NCBI RefSeq assembly: GCF_000212855.1
Contig: NZ_GL890993.1
Span: 762,683 to 826,682, forward strand
Length of the DNA: 64,000 bases
Direction: 5' to 3'
From: Streptococcus sanguinis SK355
GTDB lineage: Bacteria; Bacillota; Bacilli; Lactobacillales; Streptococcaceae
The translations under genes were made by a program, and so were the position numbers. The number at the start of each line of letters is the position of its first letter. The stretch's first letter is position 1. Below the pieces are notes generated by a model that made no database searches, was not told the DNA's origin, and saw nothing but the letters and a program-made list of their open reading frames with translations. Below are positions 1-10,344 of the stretch, in pieces.

Positions 1-53
1 AGCTGCTGGTCTATCACGAAGGGGAGGTAGTTATCCGTGTCCAAAAACCTTAA
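1..53 (+). CDS. comGE: ComGE C-terminal end (partial)
   Basis: Only the last 16 codons are inside the window, read in the third frame and ending at the TAA at 51-53. The tail (LLVYHEGE...VQKP) resembles the C-terminus of streptococcal ComGE, a minor pseudopilin of the competence DNA-uptake pilus. It overlaps the comGF start by 17 bases, the usual coupling in the comG operon. The call rests on this short tail plus the comGF-comGG order. Confidence 0.7.
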   Translation, partial: LLVYHEGEVVIRVQKP

Positions 54-474
54 AGTCAAGGCTTTTACCCTCTTGGAGGCCTTAGTAGCCTTGCTGGTTC
101 TCAGTGGCGGGGTGTTAGTCTTTCAGGCCATGACCCAGCTCATATCTTCAGAACTGCATCAGCAGGAGAACAATCAACAGCAAGAGTGGCTTTTGTTTGC
201 CGACCAACTGGAGACGGAGCTTTCGCGAAGTCAATTTGACAAGGTAGAAGACAATAAAATCTACATCAGACAAGATGGCAGGGACTTGGCCTTTGGTAAA
301 TCTAAGGGCGATGATTTCCGTAAAACAGATAAGAGCGGTCGCGGCTACCAGCCGATGATTTATGGTTTAGAAGCAGCTGACGTCCGTCAGGACGGTAAGC
401 TTGTCCATCTTCATTTTCGCTTTGAAAAAGGCTTAGAGAGGGAGTTCGTCTATCGTGTGGAAGAAGAAAGTTGA
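37..474 (+). CDS. comGF: Competence pseudopilin ComGF
   Basis: A 145-residue minor pseudopilin of the competence pseudopilus that carries transforming DNA across the wall. The N-terminus has a type-IV-pilin-like segment ([13 protein letters not shown] followed by a hydrophobic helix, about residues 9-32). The body has the ComGF-typical stretch [11 protein letters not shown]...[11 protein letters not shown]. The start is a GTG preceded by GGGGAGG, inside the end of comGE; the 3' end overlaps comGG by 20 bases, so the genes are translationally coupled. In streptococci the operon is switched on by SigX; its promoter lies outside this window. Confidence 0.93.
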   Translation: MSKNLKVKAFTLLEALVALLVLSGGVLVFQAMTQLISSELHQQENNQQQEWLLFADQLETELSRSQFDKVEDNKIYIRQDGRDLAFGKSKGDDFRKTDKSGRGYQPMIYGLEAADVRQDGKLVHLHFRFEKGLEREFVYRVEEES

Positions 475-847
475 GGCTGGTATTTTACTGTATGCGCTGC
501 TGATGGCTGCAGTCTTTAGCCTGCTCCTGCAGTTTTATCTCAATCGTCAAGTCAGCAGTCAGCGCTTGCGACTTTTCAACAGGGAAAGGACGGAAGCCTA
601 TGCAATGGCAGTTCTGACAAAAGCTACAGCCAAGGATGATAGCGGTGAGATGGAGTTTGAGCAAGGAAAGGCGATCTACCGTAAGAAAGGGAAGGAACTG
701 GAAATCAGCAGTCAGTTCAGCAGCGGGCATTCCTATTCTTTTACTTTTAGTACTTCTAAGAAAGATGAGGATAAAGCAAAGGAAGACAAGAAAGCAACTG
801 ACAAAAAAGAGAAAGCGATTTCGGACGAAGCTGGTAAGTCGGACTAA
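455..847 (+). CDS. comGG: Competence protein ComGG
   Basis: Last gene of the comG operon, 130 residues, overlapping comGF by 20 bases. One hydrophobic segment (about residues 8-26) follows a short basic N-terminus, as in the atypical pseudopilin ComGG. The final 30 residues are almost entirely charged (Lys/Glu/Asp), a low-complexity tail. Assignment rests on operon position and overall architecture; primary sequence of ComGG is poorly conserved. Confidence 0.88.
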   Translation: MWKKKVEAGILLYALLMAAVFSLLLQFYLNRQVSSQRLRLFNRERTEAYAMAVLTKATAKDDSGEMEFEQGKAIYRKKGKELEISSQFSSGHSYSFTFSTSKKDEDKAKEDKKATDKKEKAISDEAGKSD

Positions 848-880
848 TATAACTGTAAAATCTTTGTAATTTTATATATC

Positions 881-909
881 TTGGAATGGGGCCTTATTTT
901 TGGTATGAT
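881..909 (+). promoter_or_regulatory. Sigma-A promoter of the methyltransferase gene
   Basis: TTGGAA (881-886) and TATGAT (904-909) separated by 17 bases, 20 bases before the methyltransferase start. This separates the gene from the SigX-driven comG operon, though read-through is possible because no terminator is seen after comGG. Confidence 0.55.
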
Positions 910-928
910 AGGATAAACGGAGGATTCC

Positions 929-1894
929 ATGAATTTTGAAAAGATAGAACAAGCTTATACTCTGATTCTCGAAAACGTCCAGAATATCCAAAACGCTCTG
1001 GCGACCAATTTTTACGATGCTCTGATTGAGCAGAACGGCATTTACCTAGATGGGGATACTGATTTACAAGAAGTTCTGACCAACGATGAAAAAATCCGTG
1101 CTCTGCATTTGACCAAAGAAGAATGGCGGAGAGCCTATCAGTTTATTCTGATGAAGGCTGCCCAGACGGAGCCCATGCAGGTCAATCATCAGTTCACTCC
1201 TGATACAATTGGTTTTCTGATTACTTTCTTATTGGATCAGCTAGCTCACGGAGAGGAAGCTGATGTATTAGAAATCGGCAGTGGAACTGGAAATTTGGCT
1301 GAGACTATTCTCAATCATACCCAAAAGAAGATTGACTATCTGGGTCTGGAACTAGATGATTTATTAATTGACCTTTCTGCCAGTATTGCGGAGGTTACGA
1401 ACTCTAAGGCTCACTTTGCTCAGGGGGATGCAGTTCGGCCTCAGGTTCTGAAAGAGAGTGATATCATTATCAGTGATTTACCGGTCGGTTATTATCCAGA
1501 CGATAGTATCGCCTCCCGCTATGAGGTGGCTAGTCCGGATGAGCACACTTATGCCCATCATCTTCTAATGGAGCAGTCGCTCAAATATCTGAAGCCAGGT
1601 GGTTATGCTATTTTTCTGGCGCCGAATGACCTCTTGACTAGCGCTCAAGCTCCTCTTCTGAAAAAATGGCTCTTGGCCAAGGCTCAGTTTATTGCGATGA
1701 TAACCTTGCCAGAGTCGATTTTCTCAAGCAGCAAGCATGCCAAAACTCTTTTTGTCTTGAGGAAGCAAGAAGCTAACAACGTTCAGCCTTTTATCTATCC
1801 TCTGCGGGATTTGCAGGATCATGATGAAATGTTTAAATTCCGCCAAAGTTTTCAAAACTGGTACAAAGATAGTGAAATTCAAACAAAATTTTGA
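929..1894 (+). CDS. Class I SAM-dependent methyltransferase (YtxK-like, N6-adenine family)
   Basis: A 321-residue protein with a Rossmann methyltransferase core. The SAM-binding glycine loop is VLEIGSGTGNLAE (about residues 111-123). The catalytic-type motif is SDLPVGYYP (about residues 185-193), a variant of the NPPY/DPPY motif of N6-adenine enzymes. It sits directly after comG and before ackA, a conserved streptococcal arrangement; B. subtilis YtxK is the named relative. Substrate is unknown. The start has an AGGATTCC-like upstream site and a good promoter at 881-909. Confidence 0.85.
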   Translation: MNFEKIEQAYTLILENVQNIQNALATNFYDALIEQNGIYLDGDTDLQEVLTNDEKIRALHLTKEEWRRAYQFILMKAAQTEPMQVNHQFTPDTIGFLITFLLDQLAHGEEADVLEIGSGTGNLAETILNHTQKKIDYLGLELDDLLIDLSASIAEVTNSKAHFAQGDAVRPQVLKESDIIISDLPVGYYPDDSIASRYEVASPDEHTYAHHLLMEQSLKYLKPGGYAIFLAPNDLLTSAQAPLLKKWLLAKAQFIAMITLPESIFSSSKHAKTLFVLRKQEANNVQPFIYPLRDLQDHDEMFKFRQSFQNWYKDSEIQTKF

Positions 1895-1930
1895 TATAAT
1901 GATTTTGAAAACGCTTAAAGAGGTGAAGAA

Positions 1931-3124
1931 ATGTCGAAAACAATTTCTATTAATGCAGGAAGCTCAAGCTTAAAATGGCAACTCTATTTGATGCCGGAAG
2001 AAAAAGTATTGGCTAAGGGCTTGCTGGAACGGATTGGTCTCAAAGATTCTATTTCAACAGTGAAGTTTGACGGTCGGTCAGAGAAGCAGGTTCTTGATAT
2101 TGAAGATCACACGCAGGCCGTAAAAATTTTGCTGGATGATTTGAAACGCTTTAATATCATTGAGTCTTATGATGAGATTACCGGTGTGGGCCATCGTGTT
2201 GTGGCTGGCGGTGAATACTTTAAGGATTCAGCTCTCGTTGATGAAGAAGTGATTCAAAAGGTAGAGGAGCTGTCTCTTTTAGCTCCATTGCATAATCCGG
2301 CTAATGCTGCAGGTATCCGTGCTTTTAGAGAAATTCTGCCAGACATCACCAGCGTGGTAGTCTTTGACACCTCTTTCCATACAACTATGCCGGAAAAAGC
2401 TTATCGCTATCCGATTCCTACTAAATACTACACTGAAAATAAGGTTCGCAAGTACGGAGCTCACGGGACCAGCCATGAGTATGTAGCCAAGGAAGCTGCT
2501 AAAGTTTTGGGACGTCCGATTGAAGAACTCAAGCTTATCACTTGCCATATCGGTAACGGAGCTTCCATCACAGCAGTTGACAAGGGCGTTTCTGTAGATA
2601 CCTCTATGGGATTCACACCACTTGGCGGTGTCATGATGGGAACGCGTACAGGGGATATTGACCCAGCTATTATTCCTTACTTGATGCAATACACGGATGA
2701 CTTTAATACTCCAGAAGATATTAGTCGCGTCTTGAACCGTGAATCTGGCTTGCTTGGCGTTTCTGAGAAGTCTAGTGATATGCGCGATATTCATGAAGCG
2801 ATGCGGGCAGGTGATGCCAAGGCTCAATTAGCTAACGACATTTTTGTAGACCGGATTCAGAAATATATTGGTCAGTATCTTGCTGTTTTGAATGGAGCTG
2901 ATGCTATCATCTTTACCGCAGGAATCGGTGAAAATTCTGTAACCATTCGTAGATTGGTTGTTGAAGGTATCTCGTGGTTTGGCTGTAACGTGGATCCAGA
3001 AAAGAATGTGTATGGTGCAGAAGGGGTGATTTCCAGTCCTGATGCCAAGGTCAAAGTCTTGGTTATTCCGACTGACGAAGAGTTGGTCATTGCGCGTGAT
3101 GTTGAACGTTTCAAAAATCAATAA
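1931..3124 (+). CDS. ackA: Acetate kinase
   Basis: Converts acetyl phosphate and ADP to acetate and ATP, the substrate-level phosphorylation step after Pta in mixed-acid fermentation. The 397-residue length is typical. N-terminal [12 protein letters not shown] is the acetokinase phosphate-binding signature; the second signature region is around [12 protein letters not shown]. The ribosome site AGAGGTGAAGAA precedes the ATG. An extended -10 (TG-A-TATAAT, 1892-1900) lies over the last codons of the methyltransferase gene, giving ackA its own promoter. A terminator follows at 3140-3163. Confidence 0.98.
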   Translation: MSKTISINAGSSSLKWQLYLMPEEKVLAKGLLERIGLKDSISTVKFDGRSEKQVLDIEDHTQAVKILLDDLKRFNIIESYDEITGVGHRVVAGGEYFKDSALVDEEVIQKVEELSLLAPLHNPANAAGIRAFREILPDITSVVVFDTSFHTTMPEKAYRYPIPTKYYTENKVRKYGAHGTSHEYVAKEAAKVLGRPIEELKLITCHIGNGASITAVDKGVSVDTSMGFTPLGGVMMGTRTGDIDPAIIPYLMQYTDDFNTPEDISRVLNRESGLLGVSEKSSDMRDIHEAMRAGDAKAQLANDIFVDRIQKYIGQYLAVLNGADAIIFTAGIGENSVTIRRLVVEGISWFGCNVDPEKNVYGAEGVISSPDAKVKVLVIPTDEELVIARDVERFKNQ

Positions 3125-3139
3125 ATTAAGAAAATCTAA

Positions 3140-3163
3140 AAGCTCAGTTTGACTGGGCTTTTT
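3140..3163 (+). terminator. Terminator after ackA
   Basis: Stem AAGCTCAGT / ACTGGGCTT with loop TTG, followed by a short T run, 15 bases past the ackA stop. Confidence 0.85.
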
Positions 3164-3339
3164 GTATGCGTTAAAAAAGAATTTTCTTGGTTGTTGGCCC
3201 TGAAAACATTGAGCGATTCTATCTCATAGTCATTATCTGTATTAGTTCCCACCCCTTGATATTCAAGATGCCTGCAGTTAAGAATTGTCTATACAAAATG
3301 AGTAAATTGAGCTATACTAGGAAGGAAAAGGAGGAAGAT

Positions 3340-4017
3340 ATGAAAGCAATTCTAAAAAAATTAGAGTACATCCTACTGACTCTGTTTGTCTTATTTCTCA
3401 GCCAGATACCATTTATATTTATCCGACAGATGACTGCTTCTGAGAAGAGTTTTTCAGCTGGCCAGACTATCTTTGTGCTGGTGGTATATCTTTTGATTAT
3501 CTTTTTTGTTTTGCGAATGGCGAAGCAAGAAGAACTGCTGAGCCTTGACTTTAGCTTCTTCAAATGGTCTTCGTTGGGTTGGTTAGCCGTTTCTAATGTT
3601 GTCATGATTGGTGTCAACATGTTGGGAGCAATTATTATGCTGCTGGAAGGTCAGGCCATATCCACTGCCAATCAGGATGCCTTGAATGCTTTATTTCAGC
3701 ATGTACCCAAAATTTTATTAGTGGTAGGAGCTGTGATTCAGGCCCCTATCTTGGAGGAAGTGGTCTTTCGCGGCTTGATTCCTCAGAAGATTTTTACCAA
3801 GCATTATGTTTGGGGATTGGTTGTAGGAGTGATTCTTTTCGGTCTTTTTCATAGTCCGACCAACATCGGCAGTTTTGTTATATATGCAGGTATGGGTGCT
3901 GTTTTAGCTGCAGTTGCTTACATATTTAAGCGTTTGGAAATGTCTATTTTGGCACACATGCTGAGAAATGGAGTTGCAGTACTCATCATGATACTGACAG
4001 GTTTGGTGAACAAGTAA
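3340..4017 (+). CDS. CPBP family intramembrane metalloprotease
   Basis: A 225-residue polytopic membrane protein of the CPBP (CAAX protease / bacteriocin-processing, Abi) family. The catalytic signature EEVVFRG lies near residues 138-144, and a second histidine motif LFHSP near residue 170. The C-terminal LSILAHMLRNG matches the family's last conserved block. The ATG at 3340 is chosen over upstream in-frame codons because AAGGAGGAAG sits just before it and the earlier residues are not membrane-like. Substrate unknown; relatives act in bacteriocin immunity or prenyl-protein processing. Confidence 0.85.
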   Translation: MKAILKKLEYILLTLFVLFLSQIPFIFIRQMTASEKSFSAGQTIFVLVVYLLIIFFVLRMAKQEELLSLDFSFFKWSSLGWLAVSNVVMIGVNMLGAIIMLLEGQAISTANQDALNALFQHVPKILLVVGAVIQAPILEEVVFRGLIPQKIFTKHYVWGLVVGVILFGLFHSPTNIGSFVIYAGMGAVLAAVAYIFKRLEMSILAHMLRNGVAVLIMILTGLVNK

Positions 4018-4134
4018 GAAAGCAGAGAATATCTGCTTTTTTTGTCATTTGAGGCACAAATTAGAACATTTGAGGGGATTTCTCCCAGCTTGCTCTTACT
4101 TCTTCTATAATGATAAGAGAAGAATGGAGAGAAT

Positions 4135-4773
4135 ATGCTGAAATTAGAAAAAATCATTCAATTGTTATTGCTAGCTATGTTGACTCAGACGGGACTGCTC
4201 CTCATGATTCATCCAATTCCTCATCGCTTGGTCTTTAGTCAGGCTAATCTGCTTTTTATGGTGGGCTTGCTGGGGTTGCTTTTTTGTTGTGCCTTTTATT
4301 TTTCCAGAGAACTGCAGGAAATCAAAGGTTCTCTGCGTCAGTCAAGCAACTATCGACACTTGCTTTTCTTGTATTTTTTGATGATTTTGGTCAATGCTGC
4401 GGGGGTTCTTCTGCTGTGTGGCAAGGAGGTACAGTCAGGACAGGCGGTAGAGCAGATGCTGACGGAGAGTTTTCTGTCATCTTCTCTTTTGCTTCTGGGG
4501 ATTGACATCGCCGTTTTATCCCCTGTAGCACCGAAATTTGTTGGTAGGGACTTCCCTCTTCGCTATCGGAAGAGCTGGGGGATTGCACTAGGTTTGCTCT
4601 GCTTTTCTCTTGCGAAAAATCCTCAGGAAACTCTGTGTTTTCTGTCTTATCTGGTTTTTGGACTGGTCTTTGCTCATTTACTCAGGCCTTATTTTCGGCG
4701 TTTGGAGCTGTCTATGCTGGCCCATATTCTCCGAAATATGATTATTCTCAGCCTTTTACCCTTTTGCTTTTAG
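4135..4773 (+). CDS. CPBP-like membrane protein lacking the catalytic motif
   Basis: A 212-residue multi-spanning protein whose C-terminal block (LSMLAHILRNM) closely matches that of the preceding CPBP protease (LSILAHMLRNG), so the two look like diverged duplicates. No EExxxR or equivalent glutamate pair is present in the corresponding membrane segment, so protease activity is unlikely. Strong ribosome site (GGAGAGAAT). No function can be assigned from the sequence. Confidence 0.7.
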   Translation: MLKLEKIIQLLLLAMLTQTGLLLMIHPIPHRLVFSQANLLFMVGLLGLLFCCAFYFSRELQEIKGSLRQSSNYRHLLFLYFLMILVNAAGVLLLCGKEVQSGQAVEQMLTESFLSSSLLLLGIDIAVLSPVAPKFVGRDFPLRYRKSWGIALGLLCFSLAKNPQETLCFLSYLVFGLVFAHLLRPYFRRLELSMLAHILRNMIILSLLPFCF

Positions 4774-4781
4774 AAAGTGTT

Positions 4782-4809
4782 TTGTCAAATAGAAGAATTA
4801 TGGTAAAAT
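4782..4809 (+). promoter_or_regulatory. Promoter of the folate operon
   Basis: TTGTCA (4782-4787) and TAAAAT (4804-4809) with a 16-base spacer. A start near 4816 leaves a leader of about 150 bases before folP. Confidence 0.6.
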
Positions 4810-4815
4810 GGTAAA

Positions 4816-4925
4816 TGAAACAAGGGGCTAAATAGGGTCTTCTTGTGAAGTCGAGTGCAGTTCATAGGACTGGATGCTGCATCTGCTGAGAGCTTTGCGG
4901 TACACTAGATGAGTGTGCCTTTTTT
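4816..4925 (+). promoter_or_regulatory. Structured folP leader ending in an intrinsic terminator (attenuator candidate)
   Basis: Between the promoter and folP lie three potential hairpins: CTTC-TTGT-GAAG (about 4839-4850); TGCAG...CTGCA (about 4856-4881) with an inner CAT/ATG pairing; and a terminator GGTACACT / AGTGTGCC followed by six T (4899-4925). A terminator downstream of the only visible promoter and 42 bases before the start codon implies conditional read-through. The T-box, THF and TPP riboswitch core motifs were looked for by eye and not found. The ligand or factor is unknown. Confidence 0.5.
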
Positions 4926-4955
4926 GTTGAAGAGCAGGGCAGCAAATAGAAATGA

Positions 4956-5921
<966 letters not shown>

Positions 5922-5922
5922 G

Positions 5923-7317
5923 ATGAAAAAACAAGAATTACCTGATTTAAGCTGGCTGGAAGCCTATCGGACAGCCAGTCCCAATTTTGGCTTGGAGCGG
6001 ATGGAGCGTTTGCTGGAGCTGCGGGGGAATCCGCATTTGCAGCTACCAGTCATTCATATTGCAGGAACTAATGGCAAGGGTTCAACCATTGCCCATCTGC
6101 GCCAACTTTTGGAGGTGCGAGGTCTGTGCGTCGGAACCTTTACCTCTCCTTATCTAGTCAGCTACAATGAGCAGATTGCCATTAATGGCAATGCGATTTC
6201 CGACCAAAACCTTCAGCGATTGCTTTCTATTTACCAAGAGCTTTTGGCCCAGCATGCGGCTGACTCTAGTTTACAGGGAGTGACTGAGTTTGAGATTGTA
6301 ACTGCTCTAGCTTATGATTATTTTGTCCAGCAGCAGGTGGATGTGGCTATTATCGAGGTCGGCATGGGTGGGCTTTTGGACAGTACCAATGTCTGTCAGC
6401 CTTTGCTGACTGCAATCACGACAGTCGGTCTGGATCATGTGGCCCTGCTGGGTGACAGTCTAGAGGCTATTGCCCAGCAAAAAGCAGGCATTATCAAGCC
6501 TGGAGTTCCCCTTGTGACCGGTAGGTTGGAGCCGGAGGCTCTGGCAGTAGTCGAGCAAAAGGCTGCTGAAAAAGATGCTCCTCACTTTTCTTGGTCTCAA
6601 GACTATCAAGTGGAACATCAAGAGTCAGAGGAGGGGGAGTGCTTTTCCTTTTCGAATGCCTATCGGGTCAAAGACTCCTATCAAACAGCTCTGATGGGAC
6701 TGCATCAGGCGGACAATGCTGGATTGGCTCTGCACTTGTGTGACCTATACTGTCAGCTGCAGTCGCTGCCCTTTTTAACAAAAGAAGAGGTTGAGAGGGC
6801 CTTGCTTGCTGCTGTGTGGCCAGGGCGTTTGGAAAGGATATCGGATCAGCCGCTCATCCTTCTGGATGGAGCCCATAATCCCCATGCCCTTCGGCCGCTA
6901 GCAGCGACATTGGACCAGCATTATCCGACGTATAGAAAGCACATTTTATTTGCTTGTATCCAAACCAAGGCCTTGGATGATATGGTGGAGCTGTTGCAAA
7001 AGATTCCCAAAGCTGCTATAAGCTTGACAGCCTTTGCTGATCCGCGGAGTTTTTCTAAAGAGAGCATGCAAGCCTTGGCTGAGCAGCAAGGTCTGTCTTA
7101 CAAAGAATGGCCGGATTATTTGGCAGATTATTTTGCTGTAGAGCATGAGTCAGATGAGCTTTTGCTGATTACGGGTTCTCTTTATTTTCTGGCTCAGGTT
7201 AGAAAATCAATCCTTGAGAATCGCAAGTTAGATTTGGCCGAGCGTCCTTCTCAGTCAAGTCAATTATCAAAAAATAAAAATGAACATAGGAGCATATATG
7301 GACACGAAGAAAATTGA
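5923..7317 (+). CDS. folC: Folylpolyglutamate synthase / dihydrofolate synthase
   Basis: Adds glutamate to dihydropteroate and folates. A 464-residue Mur-ligase-family protein with the P-loop [14 protein letters not shown] (about residues 44-57), the conserved [15 protein letters not shown] region, and the C-terminal domain motif [10 protein letters not shown] (about residues 310-319). Starts right after folP and its end overlaps the chosen folE start by 20 bases, so translation is coupled. Corresponds to SulB of pneumococcus. Confidence 0.95.
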   Translation: MKKQELPDLSWLEAYRTASPNFGLERMERLLELRGNPHLQLPVIHIAGTNGKGSTIAHLRQLLEVRGLCVGTFTSPYLVSYNEQIAINGNAISDQNLQRLLSIYQELLAQHAADSSLQGVTEFEIVTALAYDYFVQQQVDVAIIEVGMGGLLDSTNVCQPLLTAITTVGLDHVALLGDSLEAIAQQKAGIIKPGVPLVTGRLEPEALAVVEQKAAEKDAPHFSWSQDYQVEHQESEEGECFSFSNAYRVKDSYQTALMGLHQADNAGLALHLCDLYCQLQSLPFLTKEEVERALLAAVWPGRLERISDQPLILLDGAHNPHALRPLAATLDQHYPTYRKHILFACIQTKALDDMVELLQKIPKAAISLTAFADPRSFSKESMQALAEQQGLSYKEWPDYLADYFAVEHESDELLLITGSLYFLAQVRKSILENRKLDLAERPSQSSQLSKNKNEHRSIYGHEEN

Positions 7318-7852
7318 AGCAGCTGTAGCCCAGATTATTGAGGCGGTTGGAGAAGACGGAAGCCGCGAAGGTTTGCAGGAGACGCCACAGCGCATTGCCA
7401 AGATGTACCAGGAAATCTTTGCTGGGCTGGGTGAGACGGCTGAGGAGCATCTGGCCAAGTCTTTTGAAATCATTGACAATAATATGGTAGTGGAGAAGGA
7501 TATTTTCTTTCATTCCATGTGTGAGCATCACTTCCTGCCATTTTACGGGAAGGTTCATATCGCCTATGTGCCTAATGGTCGGGTAGCAGGCTTGTCCAAG
7601 CTGGCCCGAACAGTAGAGGTTTATGCCAAGAAACCACAGATTCAAGAGCGATTGACCGTAGAGATTGCTGAAGCCTTGATGGACTATCTGGGTGCTCAGG
7701 GGGCCTTGGTCTGGGTGGAAGCTGAGCATATGTGTATGAATATGCGAGGAGTCAGAAAGCCTGGCACTGCAACAGTTACTACAGCGGCGCGTGGCGTTTT
7801 AGCGACGGATAAGGACCTAAAAAATGAAGCTTACAAGCTGATGGGACATTGA
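7298..7852 (+). CDS. folE: GTP cyclohydrolase I
   Basis: First step of pterin synthesis, GTP to dihydroneopterin triphosphate. 184 residues with the zinc and catalytic motifs [13 protein letters not shown] (about residues 74-86) and HMCMNMRGV (about 143-151). The ATG at 7298 is preferred over the one at 7280 because TAGGAG (7287-7292) is correctly spaced only for the former and the resulting length matches streptococcal FolE. Third gene of the folate operon (pneumococcal sulC). Confidence 0.96.
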   Translation: MDTKKIEAAVAQIIEAVGEDGSREGLQETPQRIAKMYQEIFAGLGETAEEHLAKSFEIIDNNMVVEKDIFFHSMCEHHFLPFYGKVHIAYVPNGRVAGLSKLARTVEVYAKKPQIQERLTVEIAEALMDYLGAQGALVWVEAEHMCMNMRGVRKPGTATVTTAARGVLATDKDLKNEAYKLMGH

Positions 7853-7939
7853 TCTTATCAGTGGTGGAGCGTGTTAGGAAAGGCCAAGTAGTTTTATTAA
7901 GGATGAAATGCAGAAACTTGAATCAGAAAGGATAAGAAA

Positions 7940-8752
7940 ATGGATCAACTGCGCATTAAGGATTTGGAAGTGTATGCCTATCACGGTCTGTTTGGAGCAG
8001 AGAAGGAGTTGGGCCAGCGTTTTGTGCTGGATCTGATTTTGGACTATGATATGACTCGGGCTGCCAAAACAGGCGACCTAACAGCTTCTATCCACTATGG
8101 AGAATTAGCTCAGGATTTGACCCACTGGTGTCAGGAAAGCAAGGAGGACTTGATTGAGACGCTGGCTTACAAGTTGATTGATCGGATTTTTCTGACTCAT
8201 CCTTTGGTGCAGAAGGTCAGTTTGGAGGTCAAAAAACCTTGGGCACCGGTGCCGCTGCCTTTAGAGACTTGCTCAGTCAAGTTAGTACGTCGAAAGTTGA
8301 AAGCCTTTATCGCTCTGGGCAGCAATCAAGGCAACCCAGCTGCCAATTTGGATGCGGCTTTGGAAAAAATGGCAGAACAAAATATAAGAGTTTTGCAAGC
8401 ATCAAGCCGTATCGAGACAGAGCCTTGGGGTGGCGTTGAGCAGGATCGGTTCCTCAATCAAGTTGTTGAAGTTGAGACTTGGCTCAATCCTGAGGAGTTA
8501 ATGCAGACGCTCTTGGCCATCGAAGCTGATTTAGGGCGCGTGCGGGAGATCAAATGGGGACCGCGTGTGATTGATCTGGATATTCTTTACATAGGACAAG
8601 AAGAGTTTTATAGTCCGGACTTGATTGTTCCTCATCCTTATGTGGCTGAACGAGCTTTTGTCTTGCAATCTCTGGTGGAAATCGCGCCACACTTTGTCGA
8701 TCCAGTACAGAAAAAAAGCATCCGCCAACTCTGGGATGAGGTTGAAAAATGA
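7940..8752 (+). CDS. sulD: Bifunctional dihydroneopterin aldolase / HPPK
   Basis: Fusion of FolB (about residues 1-115, [22 protein letters not shown]...) and FolK (about 118-270, [19 protein letters not shown]...[14 protein letters not shown]). It makes 6-hydroxymethyl-dihydropterin and then pyrophosphorylates it for FolP. The 270-residue fusion is the streptococcal SulD form. It ends the operon after an 87-base gap containing its own AGAAAGGA site, and a terminator follows at 8762-8784. Confidence 0.95.
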   Translation: MDQLRIKDLEVYAYHGLFGAEKELGQRFVLDLILDYDMTRAAKTGDLTASIHYGELAQDLTHWCQESKEDLIETLAYKLIDRIFLTHPLVQKVSLEVKKPWAPVPLPLETCSVKLVRRKLKAFIALGSNQGNPAANLDAALEKMAEQNIRVLQASSRIETEPWGGVEQDRFLNQVVEVETWLNPEELMQTLLAIEADLGRVREIKWGPRVIDLDILYIGQEEFYSPDLIVPHPYVAERAFVLQSLVEIAPHFVDPVQKKSIRQLWDEVEK

Positions 8753-8761
8753 GAAAAGAAG

Positions 8762-8784
8762 CTTGTCGTAAGGCAAGTTTTTTT
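8762..8784 (+). terminator. Terminator of the folate operon
   Basis: Stem CTTGTC / GGCAAG with loop GTAA and seven T. Confidence 0.85.
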
Positions 8785-8846
8785 ATTGTCTGAAGTTTCT
8801 CTGAACTTACCCCTGTATACTAAAGAAAAATCAAAAGGAGTTCAGT

Positions 8847-9554
8847 ATGGAACATACAGTGAAAATAGAAGGAGTCTGCAAAAAGCATGGCAGCAAGCAG
8901 ATTTTAGAAGATATTTCTTTTACAGCTAGAAGCGGTCGGATTACAGCCTTTCTGGGTCCAAATGGTGCTGGTAAAAGCTCGACCTTGAGGATTCTCTTGG
9001 GGTTAGATCGAGCAACAGTAGGGACTGCAACTTTTGATGGGCGAACTTATCAGTTAATGACTTATCCGCTCAGAACGGTAGGTGCAGCCTTTGACGGCAT
9101 TGGCGGTCTGCCAAATCGAAAGGTCTATGACCACTTGAGAATTATTGCGGCGAGTAATGCTATTCCCAAGTCTCGGATTGATGAGGTTTTGGAGATGACT
9201 GGAATCGCTCATAAGAGGAAGGACTTCTTGTCAAGCCTGTCTCTGGGGGAAGGTCAACGGTTGGGTTTAGCAGCAGCTTTGCTGGGTGATCCTCAGTTTC
9301 TTATATTAGATGAGCCGACTAATGGACTAGATCCAAGTGGGATTAAGTGGTTTAGAAAGTTCATCCGTCGGCAGGCTGATTTAGGGAAAACGGTACTTCT
9401 ATCTTCTCATATCCTATCAGAGGTACAAATGGTGACAGATGATGTAGTCTTGATTCATCATGGGCGAATTATTGAGCAGGGACGATTGGAAGAGGTGCTG
9501 CAAGATTCAGACAGTCTAGAAGATCTCTTCTTTGATTTGACAGAGGAGGTTTAA
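8847..9554 (+). CDS. ABC transporter ATP-binding protein (lantibiotic-immunity/bacitracin type)
   Basis: A 235-residue ATPase. Walker [10 protein letters not shown] (about residues 37-45), ABC signature LSLGEGQRLGL (about 133-143, Q-rich variant of LSGGQ), Walker B FLILDEPTNGLDPSG (about 150-164) and the switch histidine in LLSSHIL (about 182-188). Followed one base later by two ABC-2 type permeases and then a two-component system. This is the LanF + LanE/LanG arrangement of lantibiotic self-protection exporters and bacitracin-type resistance pumps. No lantibiotic biosynthesis genes are nearby, so a defensive role is inferred. Confidence 0.85.
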   Translation: MEHTVKIEGVCKKHGSKQILEDISFTARSGRITAFLGPNGAGKSSTLRILLGLDRATVGTATFDGRTYQLMTYPLRTVGAAFDGIGGLPNRKVYDHLRIIAASNAIPKSRIDEVLEMTGIAHKRKDFLSSLSLGEGQRLGLAAALLGDPQFLILDEPTNGLDPSGIKWFRKFIRRQADLGKTVLLSSHILSEVQMVTDDVVLIHHGRIIEQGRLEEVLQDSDSLEDLFFDLTEEV

Positions 9555-9555
9555 G

Positions 9556-10344
9556 ATGAAAGAAACGATGTCCTTATTGTATTCAGAATGGTTGAAAATC
9601 CGCTCAACCAAGGCTTTCAAAGTGAGTCTGGCCTTTATGTTGCTATTGGTGCCTGTCGTATCCTGGCTGGAGGGCCGACAGTATTTGTCTATTGGCTTGG
9701 ATGCCACACCTGAGACGGTTCCCGGTCTGGCAGAAGCCATTGACCCGCTGGAATATCTGGGTCTCAACGGAGCCTCTATGGCGGGCATGGTTTTGGTCAT
9801 CTTAGCTGGAATTTTGGGAGCTATGGAATTTCAGTCTCATAGCTTGAGAACTAGCCTCTTGACCTGTAATAACCGCCTGAAGTTGCTTGTGGGTAAACTC
9901 ATGACCTTTACTTGCTTTTCTCTTGCCACTAGCTTTTTATCAATTTACTTTAGTTATATGGCCATGCATCTGGCTTTAGGAAAGGAGGGGCTTGATCCGA
10001 TTCTGCTCAATCAGGCGGCTTGGAGTCTGATTTTGTGGAAAACCTTATCTCTGACCTTATTGGGAATCCTTTCGTTTTTGTTAGGTTTATTGGCTCGGAC
10101 CATGCTAGTACCTCTGCTTTTTCTCGTACCCCAAATCTATAATCTGGGAAACTACCTGGCAGCTCACACGAGTTGGGGAGCTTATTTGCCACAGCCAGCA
10201 GGAGAGTTGTTTACTGCAACGCCAACTTCCCAATATGCCAACAATCCCTTGCAAGGGCTGTTGATACTAGGCGCATGGTTACTAGTCATCGGCGGTATGA
10301 CCTCTCTGCGCTTTTTGAAGACGGATTTAGGAGGGCGCTACTGA
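9556..10344 (+). CDS. ABC-2 type permease (LanE/LanG-like), first subunit
   Basis: A 262-residue protein with about six hydrophobic segments. The N-terminus (LLYSEWLKIRSTKAF) is the cytosolic start typical of LanE/LanG/MutE-type permeases. Its ATG follows the ATPase stop immediately and its stop TGA overlaps the next ATG (10344). It would form a heterodimeric channel with the next gene. Confidence 0.8.
   Translation: MKETMSLLYSEWLKIRSTKAFKVSLAFMLLLVPVVSWLEGRQYLSIGLDATPETVPGLAEAIDPLEYLGLNGASMAGMVLVILAGILGAMEFQSHSLRTSLLTCNNRLKLLVGKLMTFTCFSLATSFLSIYFSYMAMHLALGKEGLDPILLNQAAWSLILWKTLSLTLLGILSFLLGLLARTMLVPLLFLVPQIYNLGNYLAAHTSWGAYLPQPAGELFTATPTSQYANNPLQGLLILGAWLLVIGGMTSLRFLKTDLGGRY

Noticed and set aside
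2279..2827. Long minus-strand open frame opposite ackA
   Set aside because: Antisense shadow of a highly expressed, codon-biased gene; no ribosome site or promoter.
4816..4925. folP leader as a known THF, ZTP, TPP or T-box riboswitch
   Set aside because: CTGAGAG occurs at 4886, but the rest of the TPP core is absent; the THF and ZTP conserved loops and the T-box AGGGTGGNACCGCG are also missing. Kept as an uncharacterised leader.
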